Assembly (NCBI RefSeq): GCF_004366035.1
Contig: NZ_SOEE01000005.1
Coordinates: 124,001 to 188,000, forward strand
Origin: Cytobacillus oceanisediminis
GTDB taxonomy: Bacteria; Bacillota; Bacilli; Bacillales; Cytobacillaceae
DNA length: 64,000 bases
Direction: 5' to 3'
The notes beneath the pieces were generated by a model. It searched no databases and had not been told where the DNA came from. It was given only the letters and a program-made list of their open reading frames with translations. The translations under genes were made by a program, and so were the position numbers. This document shows, in pieces, positions 7,922 to 15,887 of the stretch (the stretch's first letter is position 1; each line of letters starts with the position of its first letter).

Positions 7922-8821
7922 CTACCAAACACCTTTACCGGTAAATCGTTTTGAGATAAAGTGTGTACTCAAAATTAAGATAACCCCAATTACACCTTTG
8001 AAAAGGCTCGCTGCCGTTGCATAAGCATATTGGCCGTTTAAGAGACCGATCCGATATACATAAGTGTCTAAAATGTCGATTACACTGATGACAGAAGTGT
8101 TCATCATATTAAAGACCTGGTCAAAACCGGCATTCATGAAGAATCCAAGATTTAGAATAAAGACTGTCATGATTGTTGAAGTTAAAGACGGCAGCGTAAT
8201 GTATCTCATTTGCTGTATTTTAGATGCTCCGTCAATTTTGGCTGCTTCATAGAGAGAAGGACTTATTTTTAGTATGGCTGCCAAGTAAATAATGGAATCC
8301 CATCCGGCACTGCGCCATATTTCCTGGAACACCAATACCCAGCGGATATGGTCCTTACTTGTCATAAAATCAAGTGAAGGCATGTTGAAAAAGCTGCGAA
8401 TCACGTTGACTCCGCCATCTTCCGGATTCAGAAATGCGATCCAGATCCCCGCAATAACGACCCATGATAAAAAGTGAGGAAGATAAACAATTGACTGTAC
8501 ATATTTTCTAAACTTCCCGACTCTTACCTCATTGATCAATAATGATAAAATAATCGGAATTGGAAAAAAGAATACAATCTTCATCACGCTAATAATGATG
8601 GTATTTTTTAATACATCCAAAAAGGCTGGGGAGCTAAATAGAATCTTAAAATGCTTCCATCCGACCCAAACATTATCACCGATAATCCGGTAATCCTGAA
8701 ATGCCAGCTTCATTCCGATTAATGGAACGACGTGGAAGATCGAAAAATAAAGGAGGGCTGGAAAAAGCATAAGGTATAGGACCCAGCTTGATTTAATTTG
8801 CTTCAGTATGCCCTTTTTCAT
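7922..8821 (-). CDS. ABC transporter permease, carbohydrate type (LplB/YtcP-like)
   Basis: A 299-residue polytopic membrane protein. The N-terminal segment WVLYLMLFPALLYFSIFHVVPLIGM is typical of the first permease of CUT1 importers, and EAAKIDGASKIQQMRYITLP (near residue 195) is the ATPase-contact EAA loop. AAGGAG lies ahead of the ATG, and the start overlaps the end of the ribokinase-type gene by 28 bp, implying translational coupling. With the next permease and the lipoprotein at 13787-15265 it should form the importer of this locus. The relatives known (LplB, YtcP) import oligosaccharides or uronic-acid compounds; the substrate here is unknown. Confidence 0.9.
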   Translation of the reverse strand: MKKGILKQIKSSWVLYLMLFPALLYFSIFHVVPLIGMKLAFQDYRIIGDNVWVGWKHFKILFSSPAFLDVLKNTIIISVMKIVFFFPIPIILSLLINEVRVGKFRKYVQSIVYLPHFLSWVVIAGIWIAFLNPEDGGVNVIRSFFNMPSLDFMTSKDHIRWVLVFQEIWRSAGWDSIIYLAAILKISPSLYEAAKIDGASKIQQMRYITLPSLTSTIMTVFILNLGFFMNAGFDQVFNMMNTSVISVIDILDTYVYRIGLLNGQYAYATAASLFKGVIGVILILSTHFISKRFTGKGVW

Positions 8822-9719
8822 CTTTATACTCCTTTTCCTTTACAAATTGAGTCACATCATTTCGCTTGGGCATTCCCGTTTGAGCACCCTTTTTAGTGAC
8901 CGATATCCCAGCCGCTATGTTGCCAAAACGTATGCTGTCTTCAAGGCGATTCCCTTCTGCAATAGCAACTGCGAAAGCTCCTGAAAAGGTATCTCCTGCT
9001 CCCGTTGTATCAACCGGAATTACCTTAATGGAAGGAACTAATCTGATTTCTTTTCCATCAAAGAAACGTACTCCCTCTGATCCGCATGTAATGATTAATT
9101 TATTCGGATGCTTTTTAAGCAGCTCTTCCATTGAATCATTCGTGTTAAACACCAATTTGTACTCGTGTTCATTTGGTGTGACATAGGTCACCTTGTTAAG
9201 CAGCTCTTGACTGAGTGTTTGTGCCGGCGCTGGGTTGATAATAATCGTTTTTCCTTGTTCATAAAGGAGCGGAACCAGATACTCAATCATGTCTAACGGT
9301 GTCTCGAGCTGAAATACAATCACATCGTAGTTGAGAAGCTCTGATGCAGTTTTTTTTACATAGTCAACGTTGGTATGTGTATTTGCTCCAGGTACCACAA
9401 TGATGCGATTTTCACTTTGACAAAGCTCAATAAACGCTGCTCCTGTAGGCAATCCTTTTACAGATTGGAGATTTACAAGATTGATATTCTCCTTTTCCAG
9501 CTTTTTGATAATTAGATCACTATTCTCATCATCACCAACCGATCCGAATAAAGACACATCACCGCCAAGACGGGCAGCTGCCACAGCTTGATTGGCCCCC
9601 TTGCCGCCAATGGATAAAAAGAAATTCTCACCCAGGACGGTTTCTCCTAATTTAGGCAGTACCTCGCTTTCAATAAAATAATCCATATTGATACTTCCAA
9701 CAACGGCTATTCTCTGCAT
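8793..9719 (-). CDS. ribokinase-like PfkB-family sugar kinase
   Basis: A kinase of about 308 residues. Visible signatures: the substrate-binding segment N-M-D near the start, GGKGANQAVAAARLGG near residue 43, which is PfkB signature 1, and DTTGAGDTFSGAF near residue 246, PfkB signature 2 with the catalytic Asp and anion-hole Gly-Ala-Gly. The arrangement fits ribokinase (ATP + D-ribose to ribose 5-phosphate) better than fructokinase, but other pentoses or nucleosides are possible. ATG 9719 is preceded by AGGATGATG; earlier in-frame TTG and ATG codons exist. It follows the DUF4387 gene by 10 bp and overlaps the permease gene. It would send the sugar released by the ARH enzymes into the pentose phosphate pathway. 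Confidence 0.85.
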   Translation of the reverse strand: MQRIAVVGSINMDYFIESEVLPKLGETVLGENFFLSIGGKGANQAVAAARLGGDVSLFGSVGDDENSDLIIKKLEKENINLVNLQSVKGLPTGAAFIELCQSENRIIVVPGANTHTNVDYVKKTASELLNYDVIVFQLETPLDMIEYLVPLLYEQGKTIIINPAPAQTLSQELLNKVTYVTPNEHEYKLVFNTNDSMEELLKKHPNKLIITCGSEGVRFFDGKEIRLVPSIKVIPVDTTGAGDTFSGAFAVAIAEGNRLEDSIRFGNIAAGISVTKKGAQTGMPKRNDVTQFVKEKEYKDEKGHTEAN

Positions 9720-9729
9720 GTTCATCATC

Positions 9730-10041
9730 CTAATCAATCAGTATATTCATTAACGGTGCATGCTGCTGTGCCCCATATACATCCCGGTCTCCGACTGTTC
9801 CAGAGGAGATATCTCTTAAAATCGTAATCTTAATTCCAAGTGCCTGATCATAGAAAACGAGATGGTCAATCTGTTCCGCGGTGAGATTATACAGCGCACA
9901 AATGGTTTGCTCATTGATTTTCCCTGAGTTTTTGACTCGCTCATAGACTTCCTTGGAATCGAATAAAATATCGAACGTCAGCTCAAATGGTCCTGCATTT
10001 TTACTTCGTAATACTTTAGCTAGTTCAAATAAAGCGGCCAT
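9730..10041 (-). CDS. DUF4387 family protein (AtuA-associated small subunit)
   Basis: A 103-residue acidic cytosolic protein recognised as DUF4387 from ELAKVLRSKNAGPFELTFDI at the start and the ISSGTVGDRDVYGAQQHAPL region near the end. This family is regularly encoded beside, or fused to, AtuA-like DUF1446 proteins, as here (12 bp downstream of one). The two probably form one enzyme of which this is the small subunit. No reaction has been assigned with certainty to the pair. AAGGGG-type ribosome site before the ATG. Confidence 0.85.
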   Translation of the reverse strand: MAALFELAKVLRSKNAGPFELTFDILFDSKEVYERVKNSGKINEQTICALYNLTAEQIDHLVFYDQALGIKITILRDISSGTVGDRDVYGAQQHAPLMNILID

Positions 10042-10053
10042 GTTTTCATCCCC

Positions 10054-11412
10054 TTACAAATACTCAATAACAAATGGGCTTTCAGTGATTTCCATTAGGT
10101 GATAGAGAGAAAACTCATACACAGGTCCAAACTCTATATCACTTGGTGCAAAGGGAAAGGCTAAATTACCAGCTGTTGATTTCCGATTTTCATATCCGTA
10201 ATGGAGAAATGTCGATCTTACGCTCGAGCAAATACTGTTTGCAAGTTCCTGTGTTTTGGCAACCACTTCAAACATGACACCAATCTCATGTCCTTGGAAT
10301 GGTGCACATTCTCTTGAACCGAGTACTCCATTTTTTCCATAATTATAGAAGTGGATAGAATAATCTTCTTCAGGGATGTCCTCGTAATAGTCCTTTACCT
10401 GCTCCATCACAAGCTCCTCAATTTCTTCAATATTCTCCACTAAAATGGGGTCACGGACACCTGCGATAACAAAGGTTCTATATGCAACCTTTCGTGCACC
10501 TTCCAGCTTGATGAAATATTGATCATTTTTTATCAGTTTGCTATTCTTAACCTCGACAACTCCGTCACTCACTTGTGTGAACTCACATTGACTAAGGTCA
10601 AGGATAATGCCTGGCCCATGTAAAATGTATGGATGTTCTTTTTCGTAGAAGGTATGTGCACTCACACTAATCGGCGAACATTTGCGAATTGGATTCAAGG
10701 ATTGGACGGTGAAGGAATCTTCCTTTAATGTTCCAACGATGCAATCCTTCGTTGTGCCTGGTTCAGCACATAGGGCCCCGCATTCTAAAATTTTGCCAAG
10801 ATGGTAAGCAAGACCAGAATCTTTACCGTGGTAAATTCCAACTGCCGCAAATGGCGATGGATCATATGCTCTTCCACAGACAACAATGTCTGCTCCGTTT
10901 TCAAGAGCCTCCAAAATGGGCTCATGTCCCATCTGCGCAACAATGTTGTTTGTTTCTTGAATGACTTCATCGGTAAGAGCCGGAATGTTTGGCGTTAGAG
11001 GGTTAATTCGGCCCTCCTGGTTTGCCTTTATAATTTCTTCCTGTGTAAAATCGGACCAAATCACTGCAATTTTAGCTGTTAAGCAGCGTTCTGCCAGGAT
11101 TTCTTTAATGATATCCAGCGTCCATTCAATATGCGGCTTGGCACCGGCTCCGCCAGCAGATCCTATAACAATGGGAATTTCCCGGTGTACACCATTTTTA
11201 ATGATGATATCCAAATCCTTTTTGGTAGCCCGGCGGCTCACAATCGCGACACCCGCTCCGAGCTTATGCGGACCTGCATCTGTCGACCCTGCATCCACAA
11301 CAATTCCATGAATCTCTTGATTGTTCTCAAAGGCCCTGTTAAAAGACTCTTCCGGAAATCCATATCCTAATATCCCGCACGGAGAAACAATACGTACATC
11401 ACTGCTAGTCAT
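10054..11412 (-). CDS. AtuA-like acyclic terpene utilisation family protein (DUF1446)
   Basis: A 452-residue cytosolic protein recognised as the DUF1446/AtuA family by the N-terminal IVVDAGSTDAGPHKLG (near residue 37), VIGSAGGAGAKPH (near 81), and VCGRAYDPSPFAA (near 182). AtuA is named for citronellol degradation in Pseudomonas, but most homologues lie outside terpene pathways and the chemistry is unsettled. Here it is the first gene of the second transcript, behind a promoter with two palindromic operators (11470-11520), and is followed by DUF4387, the kinase, the permeases, two ARH genes and the lacI-type gene. That context argues for a role in breaking down the aglycone or a carboxylate part of the imported compound. 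AGAGG lies ahead of the ATG. Confidence 0.85.
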   Translation of the reverse strand: MTSSDVRIVSPCGILGYGFPEESFNRAFENNQEIHGIVVDAGSTDAGPHKLGAGVAIVSRRATKKDLDIIIKNGVHREIPIVIGSAGGAGAKPHIEWTLDIIKEILAERCLTAKIAVIWSDFTQEEIIKANQEGRINPLTPNIPALTDEVIQETNNIVAQMGHEPILEALENGADIVVCGRAYDPSPFAAVGIYHGKDSGLAYHLGKILECGALCAEPGTTKDCIVGTLKEDSFTVQSLNPIRKCSPISVSAHTFYEKEHPYILHGPGIILDLSQCEFTQVSDGVVEVKNSKLIKNDQYFIKLEGARKVAYRTFVIAGVRDPILVENIEEIEELVMEQVKDYYEDIPEEDYSIHFYNYGKNGVLGSRECAPFQGHEIGVMFEVVAKTQELANSICSSVRSTFLHYGYENRKSTAGNLAFPFAPSDIEFGPVYEFSLYHLMEITESPFVIEYL

Positions 11413-11469
11413 GTTATAACCTCTTTTAACTGGATTTTTTCTGTTTTCTTTTCGATCAACCTCTTGATG

Positions 11470-11483
11470 TGTAACCGGTTACA
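11470..11483. promoter_or_regulatory. operator, downstream copy, of the AtuA-like operon
   Basis: TGTAACCGGTTACA is a perfect 14-bp palindrome of LacI-family type. It lies 58-71 bp upstream of the AtuA-like start and 37 bp from the identical site at 11507-11520. The sequence also fits the cre consensus TGWAANCGNTNWCA, so CcpA binding cannot be excluded. Confidence 0.8.
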
Positions 11484-11506
11484 TATTTTTTCAAAAAAAT
11501 AAGACA

Positions 11507-11527
11507 TGTAACCGGTTACACATTATA
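11507..11527 (-). promoter_or_regulatory. promoter -10 and abutting operator of the AtuA-like operon
   Basis: On the minus strand TATAAT (11522-11527) is followed at once by TGTAACCGGTTACA (11507-11520). GTTAAA 16 bp upstream is the best -35. An operator over the start site would block RNA polymerase directly. The same arrangement is repeated at 15487-15507. Confidence 0.75.
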
Positions 11528-11619
11528 TATTCCTATGTTACCGTTTAACGCCAGTCCGTGTCAACCAAATATTATTTCAATTTGTATAGTTTATATCGCA
11601 ACGAGGTTAAAGATAAGTA

Positions 11620-11659
11620 GCACGATCATTTTTTCCTCTTTTCTTAGAGTAAATCGTGC
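11620..11659 (-). terminator. possible terminator of the upstream transcript
   Basis: GCACGAT (11620-11626) pairs with ATCGTGC (11653-11659) around a long T-rich loop, between the last gene of the binding-protein transcript and the AtuA-like promoter. No strong T run follows the stem, so the call is tentative. Confidence 0.35.
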
Positions 11660-11684
11660 ATCTCTCTTTACTTATTGTTAGACG

Positions 11685-12725
11685 TTAAGCATTGGCATAG
11701 CTGGCCAATTTGGCAGCAACATCTTTCAGTGATGTTCCCTGTAAACTAGGAATACAAATTCCCTTAATTTCATCTAATGCTTCTTTCCAAGTTTCCGGGA
11801 CTGCACTTGCTCCCTGCGAAGCTCCAGATAGAGCACCTACCATTGCAGGCATACTATCGGACTGTTTCGGCAGTAAGGATGCCAGCTGAATTCCTTTTTG
11901 GAGATCCCCCTCTGTACTTAGGAAAATGGCATAGGCTACTGCGAGTGTTTCTGGAGCAATATTTGCATAGTTATAGACTGCATTGACTACTCGTTTATGC
12001 CATAGCGGTATGGCTGCAAGCCCGTCTCCATTGGTTTCTTCCAGTACATTTAGGGCGATATCCATTTTTCTGCGAATCCAGGAATTTTCCGGTACGTATT
12101 TTAATCCTTCTTCCACTATTACCTGCGGGGAAGCACCTGATAGAGCCGAAGCTATACTGGCAGCCATTGCCTGGGCTGCATATACACCATCCTCAGCATT
12201 TGTGATGGAAGCCATTTTTTGCGCAATACTTGCCGCTTTTACAGGCTGATTTTTATAGATAAGACCGATTGGAACCGCACGTGAAACAGAGCCATCATCA
12301 TAGTGATGCGGATTGTCATTGCCAGATGCCGGGGGAAGGATTCCTTTTTTGATGTTTTCAATAGAAGCTCTCTCACTTACTCCACTCCAAATTTCCTGCT
12401 CAGCTTCTACTATATATTTCATCCAGCCGAGAAGTAATGTTTCTTCGGTCAGTTCATTTCCGCAATTCAAAATCATTTGGGCTGCAACGATTGCAAATTC
12501 TGTATCATCCGTTCCGCAAAAATCTAAGATTTCCTCACTCATTGCATGTGTGAAGGGCAATGAGATTTTATTAATCCGATGCCGATCCGTAATTTGGCTA
12601 AAGCTCCATAAACGATTTCTCCGCTTAGGAGGAAGTACGAGTGATCTATGATACATTGCAGCAAAGCCTACCGAATCACCCATTGCTAGACCGAGAAGGG
12701 AACCGTAAATTTTATCATAAGACAT
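11685..12725 (-). CDS. ADP-ribosylglycohydrolase-fold protein with degenerate C-terminal metal site
   Basis: A 346-residue ARH-fold protein. The first metal motif is kept (GDSVGFA near residue 17, GTDDTEF near residue 72), but where paralogues have GRDSDTIAAMNGAMAGA this one has KQSDSMPAMVGALSGA (about residue 295): the D-x-D-T metal ligands are replaced. It also carries an unusual insert between the GD and TDDT motifs (about residues 28-65). It overlaps the ARH gene upstream by one base, so the two are translated together and may form a complex in which this is a structural or substrate-specifying partner. Loss of hydrolase activity is inferred, not shown. Confidence 0.8.
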   Translation of the reverse strand: MSYDKIYGSLLGLAMGDSVGFAAMYHRSLVLPPKRRNRLWSFSQITDRHRINKISLPFTHAMSEEILDFCGTDDTEFAIVAAQMILNCGNELTEETLLLGWMKYIVEAEQEIWSGVSERASIENIKKGILPPASGNDNPHHYDDGSVSRAVPIGLIYKNQPVKAASIAQKMASITNAEDGVYAAQAMAASIASALSGASPQVIVEEGLKYVPENSWIRRKMDIALNVLEETNGDGLAAIPLWHKRVVNAVYNYANIAPETLAVAYAIFLSTEGDLQKGIQLASLLPKQSDSMPAMVGALSGASQGASAVPETWKEALDEIKGICIPSLQGTSLKDVAAKLASYANA

Positions 12726-13717
12726 TACTCTTTTCCTCCTATAATTACGTTTGTTAAATCCTTGGCAATATCACGGACATCTATCCCTTTCGTGGCCAAA
12801 ACACAACGGCCGCGAATAATATTAATGCGTTCCTGCCAATCCTTTGGTACAGCATCGGCACCATGTAATGCTCCTGCCATTGCACCATTCATAGCCGCAA
12901 TCGTATCAGAATCTCTTCCAATATTGACTCCGCCAAGTACAGCAGGAATATACTCACCCTTTGCTGCAGCAAACACACCATATGCGAGCGGACTAGCTTC
13001 CGGCCCCATATCGGCCCAAGGATAGTAGAAAATGGAGATTTTATTGTAGAGCTCTTCCAAAGCATCTTGAACATTCGTATACTTTGTGCCAATTTCTACA
13101 GACTCGCTGATTTTCCGATATGTCCAGGAATCCTTAGGTATATGGTTCATCCCTGTTTCAATTACTTTTTGCCAATCGTCTCCCGTCATGGCATAAGCAA
13201 CGCTTGCCGCTACAGCTTGACCGCAATATACTCCATCCCGGTCGTGGCTGACTCTTGCCTCAATCTCAGCTAATCTGGCCGCTTCTGCCGGATTACCTGC
13301 ACAATAAATGCCAATTGGAGAAATTCTCATGGCCACTCCGTCACTCCACATTTGGTGATTATCAACACCTGTGACAGGGGCAGCAAGACCTTTTCGAAGA
13401 TTAAAGATAGCCTCTACTTCACTAAAGCCGCCGCCTTTAAAGCCGCCTTCCTGAGAAACAAGATAGTTAGTCCATTCTCTTGTCATATCCTCATAGTTTA
13501 ATTTGTTTCCATATTTTAAGATGATTTTCGCTGTCAGCATTGTGTATTCAGTATCATCTGTTCCAACTGGATCATCATTGACAAAGTCATTGATCCATCC
13601 GTATTTTTCCCGTATCTCTTCCAAAGCCAAGCCTTCGGTTGGAGCTCCCAATGCGTCACCCACTGATAATCCTATTAAACAGCCATATACTCGCTTATAC
13701 CATTGTTCGAAACCCAA
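12725..13717 (-). CDS. ADP-ribosylglycohydrolase family protein
   Basis: About 331 residues with all ARH metal motifs: GDALGAP near residue 20, GTDDTEYTM near residue 52, and GRDSDTIAAMNGAMAGA near residue 280. The preferred start is TTG 13717, with AGGGGG seven bases upstream. A longer frame reaching 13774 would pass through the terminator hairpin at 13753-13774 and is unlikely. It is the first gene after the binding lipoprotein and overlaps the degenerate paralogue at 12725. Likely an active glycohydrolase on an imported ribosyl or similar compound. Confidence 0.85.
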   Translation of the reverse strand: MGFEQWYKRVYGCLIGLSVGDALGAPTEGLALEEIREKYGWINDFVNDDPVGTDDTEYTMLTAKIILKYGNKLNYEDMTREWTNYLVSQEGGFKGGGFSEVEAIFNLRKGLAAPVTGVDNHQMWSDGVAMRISPIGIYCAGNPAEAARLAEIEARVSHDRDGVYCGQAVAASVAYAMTGDDWQKVIETGMNHIPKDSWTYRKISESVEIGTKYTNVQDALEELYNKISIFYYPWADMGPEASPLAYGVFAAAKGEYIPAVLGGVNIGRDSDTIAAMNGAMAGALHGADAVPKDWQERINIIRGRCVLATKGIDVRDIAKDLTNVIIGGKE

Positions 13718-13752
13718 ATGAGTTCCCCCTATGCTAAAGTTTTCTAAAAAAA

Positions 13753-13774
13753 CAGTGGAGAACGGAGTCTCCAC
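13753..13774. terminator. intra-operon hairpin after the binding-protein gene
   Basis: AGTGGAGA (13753-13760) pairs with TCTCCACT (13767-13774), with A7 on the left and T7 on the right, so it acts in both directions. On the minus strand it lies between the binding lipoprotein and the first ARH gene and should keep the lipoprotein in excess of the downstream enzymes. Confidence 0.8.
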
Positions 13775-13786
13775 TATTTTTTTGTA

Positions 13787-15265
13787 TTATCTTAAATTTT
13801 TATTTGCAAGTTCTGTAATCTGTTCTCCTCCTGCTTCGTTCCACTCTTTAACGAATTTATCGAAATCAGAGATAGGACGCTTGCCAGTAATGATGTCCGT
13901 TGTAAATTCCATATACAGGTTTTGCATAGCATCCCAGTTAGCGACATATTCTTCCGGGATTATGAAGCTATTGTCTTCTGCATAATACTCTTCTGCTGAT
14001 TGAAGTGATTTTTCCGCAGTTTCGCTTAGTAATGGTGTAGTTTCATCCACTGGAGTGGCCGGCGTATAATCTGCTGGCTCCCAGAATCTAGCAAACCATT
14101 CACTGTAATATTTATCAGTCAGCTGGAGCTTTCCATCCACTACGTTATAATGATCGCCTTCGAATCCGAAGCGGTCGATCATTTGTCCTTCAGGGCTTGC
14201 CATATAATCTAGAATCTTAAACACAAGTTCCTTATTCTCAGAATTAGCAGAGACTGCAATACCCCTTGATTCTTTTGTAACATCCGTAGCTCCAAAGCCT
14301 TGGTATTCGCCTTTCGCAGGCGGCAGCATGACTAGTGAAGCTTCTTCTCCGCTCACTTGAAGCATTTTGCCTTCATAAATATCGATAACTTTACCAGCTG
14401 TACCAGGGATGATCGCAGCTTCCCCATCAAAGAATGCTTTTTCTTTCGTATCCCATTGCTTTGTTAAGTATTGAGGATCCAAAAGTCCTTCTTTATATAA
14501 CTTATTATAAAATTCAAGCTTTTCTTTTTGCTGCTTTGAAACTCTTGCGTATTCATAAGAGCCATCTTCTTTTTGCAGCCAAGTCTTATCGATCCCAAAA
14601 GCCATATCAAACATATAGTCTATTTCTGCAATGTCACCAGCAACTGTAATGGCATATTTAGGTTTATCGCCACCGGGCTGTTTTTTAACTAATTCTTTGA
14701 AAAATGCATAGTAATTGTCCACAGTTGGATTTTCCATTAGTGCTTTGGAAGTTTCCATTTTGTTAAACCAGTCTCCTCTAATGACAGGAACTTTAGGAGC
14801 AAGCGGTTTAATCCATAGTAAGTAAGGATAATTTTCAAGTCTTTTTTCGTTAAATGGATGAACGATATCCTTTAGATATTTTGATTCCTTGATATATGGT
14901 CTTAAATCCTCTAATAAACCTTGATCTGCCATGGCTTGATCCCCGCCCTGGAAATAAATCATATCAGGAATATCGCCGCTATTGAGCAGTAAGTTTAACT
15001 TCTCAGCATAGTTACCTTGCGGGAGGTCGACTAATTCAAAATTCACTTTAATATTTTCATCTTCAAGGAGCCCTTTTTCAATCGCATCATAATATTTTTC
15101 TGATACAGGGTTAGAGCTGTTATCATCCTTCATTACAATACGGATTGTTGTGGCTCCCCCTTTTTCTTTTTTATCTTCCTGACCTGCTTCTTCTTTGTTC
15201 GTACAAGCCGCCAGTAAACCCAAAACCAAAATGAGACTTAATATGGCTAAAAAAGATTTTCTCAT
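13787..15265 (-). CDS. ABC transporter substrate-binding lipoprotein (carbohydrate type)
   Basis: About 492 residues: a hydrophobic signal segment followed by the lipobox L-L-A-A-C near residue 21 and a charged linker, then a type-1 extracellular solute-binding fold like LplA/YtcQ (IPDMIYFQGGDQAMADQG; DYMASPEGQ near the end). ATG 15265 follows AGGGGG at good spacing. The first gene of its transcript, behind a promoter with two operators (15389-15500). It delivers the ligand to the permeases at 7020-8821, which are on the second transcript. These lipoproteins bind complex glycans or sugar acids; the ligand is unknown. Confidence 0.9.
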   Translation of the reverse strand: MRKSFLAILSLILVLGLLAACTNKEEAGQEDKKEKGGATTIRIVMKDDNSSNPVSEKYYDAIEKGLLEDENIKVNFELVDLPQGNYAEKLNLLLNSGDIPDMIYFQGGDQAMADQGLLEDLRPYIKESKYLKDIVHPFNEKRLENYPYLLWIKPLAPKVPVIRGDWFNKMETSKALMENPTVDNYYAFFKELVKKQPGGDKPKYAITVAGDIAEIDYMFDMAFGIDKTWLQKEDGSYEYARVSKQQKEKLEFYNKLYKEGLLDPQYLTKQWDTKEKAFFDGEAAIIPGTAGKVIDIYEGKMLQVSGEEASLVMLPPAKGEYQGFGATDVTKESRGIAVSANSENKELVFKILDYMASPEGQMIDRFGFEGDHYNVVDGKLQLTDKYYSEWFARFWEPADYTPATPVDETTPLLSETAEKSLQSAEEYYAEDNSFIIPEEYVANWDAMQNLYMEFTTDIITGKRPISDFDKFVKEWNEAGGEQITELANKNLR

Positions 15266-15388
15266 CACTTTTCCCCCTAAAAAGTTTTTTTATATACTAA
15301 TTGAATCGATGAATGATTACTCCCCCCTTGCCATTCAACATATATTAGGAAATTGATAGTATAAAAGATAACCAGAGTCACAATAGTA

Positions 15389-15402
15389 TGGAACCGGTTA
15401 CA
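15389..15402. promoter_or_regulatory. operator, promoter-distal copy, of the binding-lipoprotein gene
   Basis: TGGAACCGGTTACA has one change from the perfect palindrome found at the other three sites. It lies about 125 bp upstream of the lipoprotein start and 98 bp downstream of the site at 15487-15500, a spacing that would allow a repression loop. Confidence 0.65.
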
Positions 15403-15486
15403 TAAATGACTATAAAAGGTTGTCACTAACAATTGTGAATTAAAAAATTATGTTAAAGCCTGATAATCAACCTTTGTATATCCTTA

Positions 15487-15507
15487 TGTAACCGGTTACA
15501 TATTATA
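15487..15507 (-). promoter_or_regulatory. promoter -10 and abutting operator of the binding-lipoprotein gene
   Basis: On the minus strand TATAAT (15502-15507) is directly followed by TGTAACCGGTTACA (15487-15500), copying the layout at 11507-11527. TTTCAA 16 bp upstream is a possible -35. Confidence 0.75.
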
Positions 15508-15784
15508 TTCCCTTTTAGAATAATTGAAAGTAGTTTTAAAGTCAACAACTAAAAATTCAAATTACTTTGGAAATTTTTTTGTTTCTATCGACGCGAAATT
15601 CTGCACAGCAACTTGGAGTTGATCATTTCCTTTTGATTTGGGCGGGTGCGGAAGTATAGGATTTAGGTGCAAGAGGCATTGAAGGTTCTTGCTATTTCTC
15701 TTGTTTTTACAAATTCAATCAAACGTTTGATTGAAATGGCCATTTTATATATCTCTCCACTTCCCTTTTCCCGAAAAATCAAAG
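15508..15784. other. intergenic stretch with a perfect 22-bp palindrome
   Basis: No supported gene. At 15714-15735 there is a perfect palindrome made of TTCAATCAAAC and its complement, of the size and style of a TetR-family operator. No TetR-type gene is in the window. A 66-codon plus-strand frame across it has no ribosome site and is rejected. Confidence 0.6.
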
Positions 15785-15823
15785 TCCCCCATAATTCAGA
15801 GGATACTCTGGAAATTAGGGGGA
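15785..15823 (-). terminator. terminator after the abg-locus regulator
   Basis: TCCCCCATAATTCAGAG on the left arm is nearly complementary to the right arm ending AGGGGGA (15817-15823), and the minus strand continues into a T-rich run. It lies about 65 bp beyond the regulator stop. Confidence 0.6.
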
Positions 15824-15887
15824 ACCTTACTGAAAGTCAATCATTTTCGATTCGCACGTTCTCTTGACTTCACCTTAAAACAGGGGC

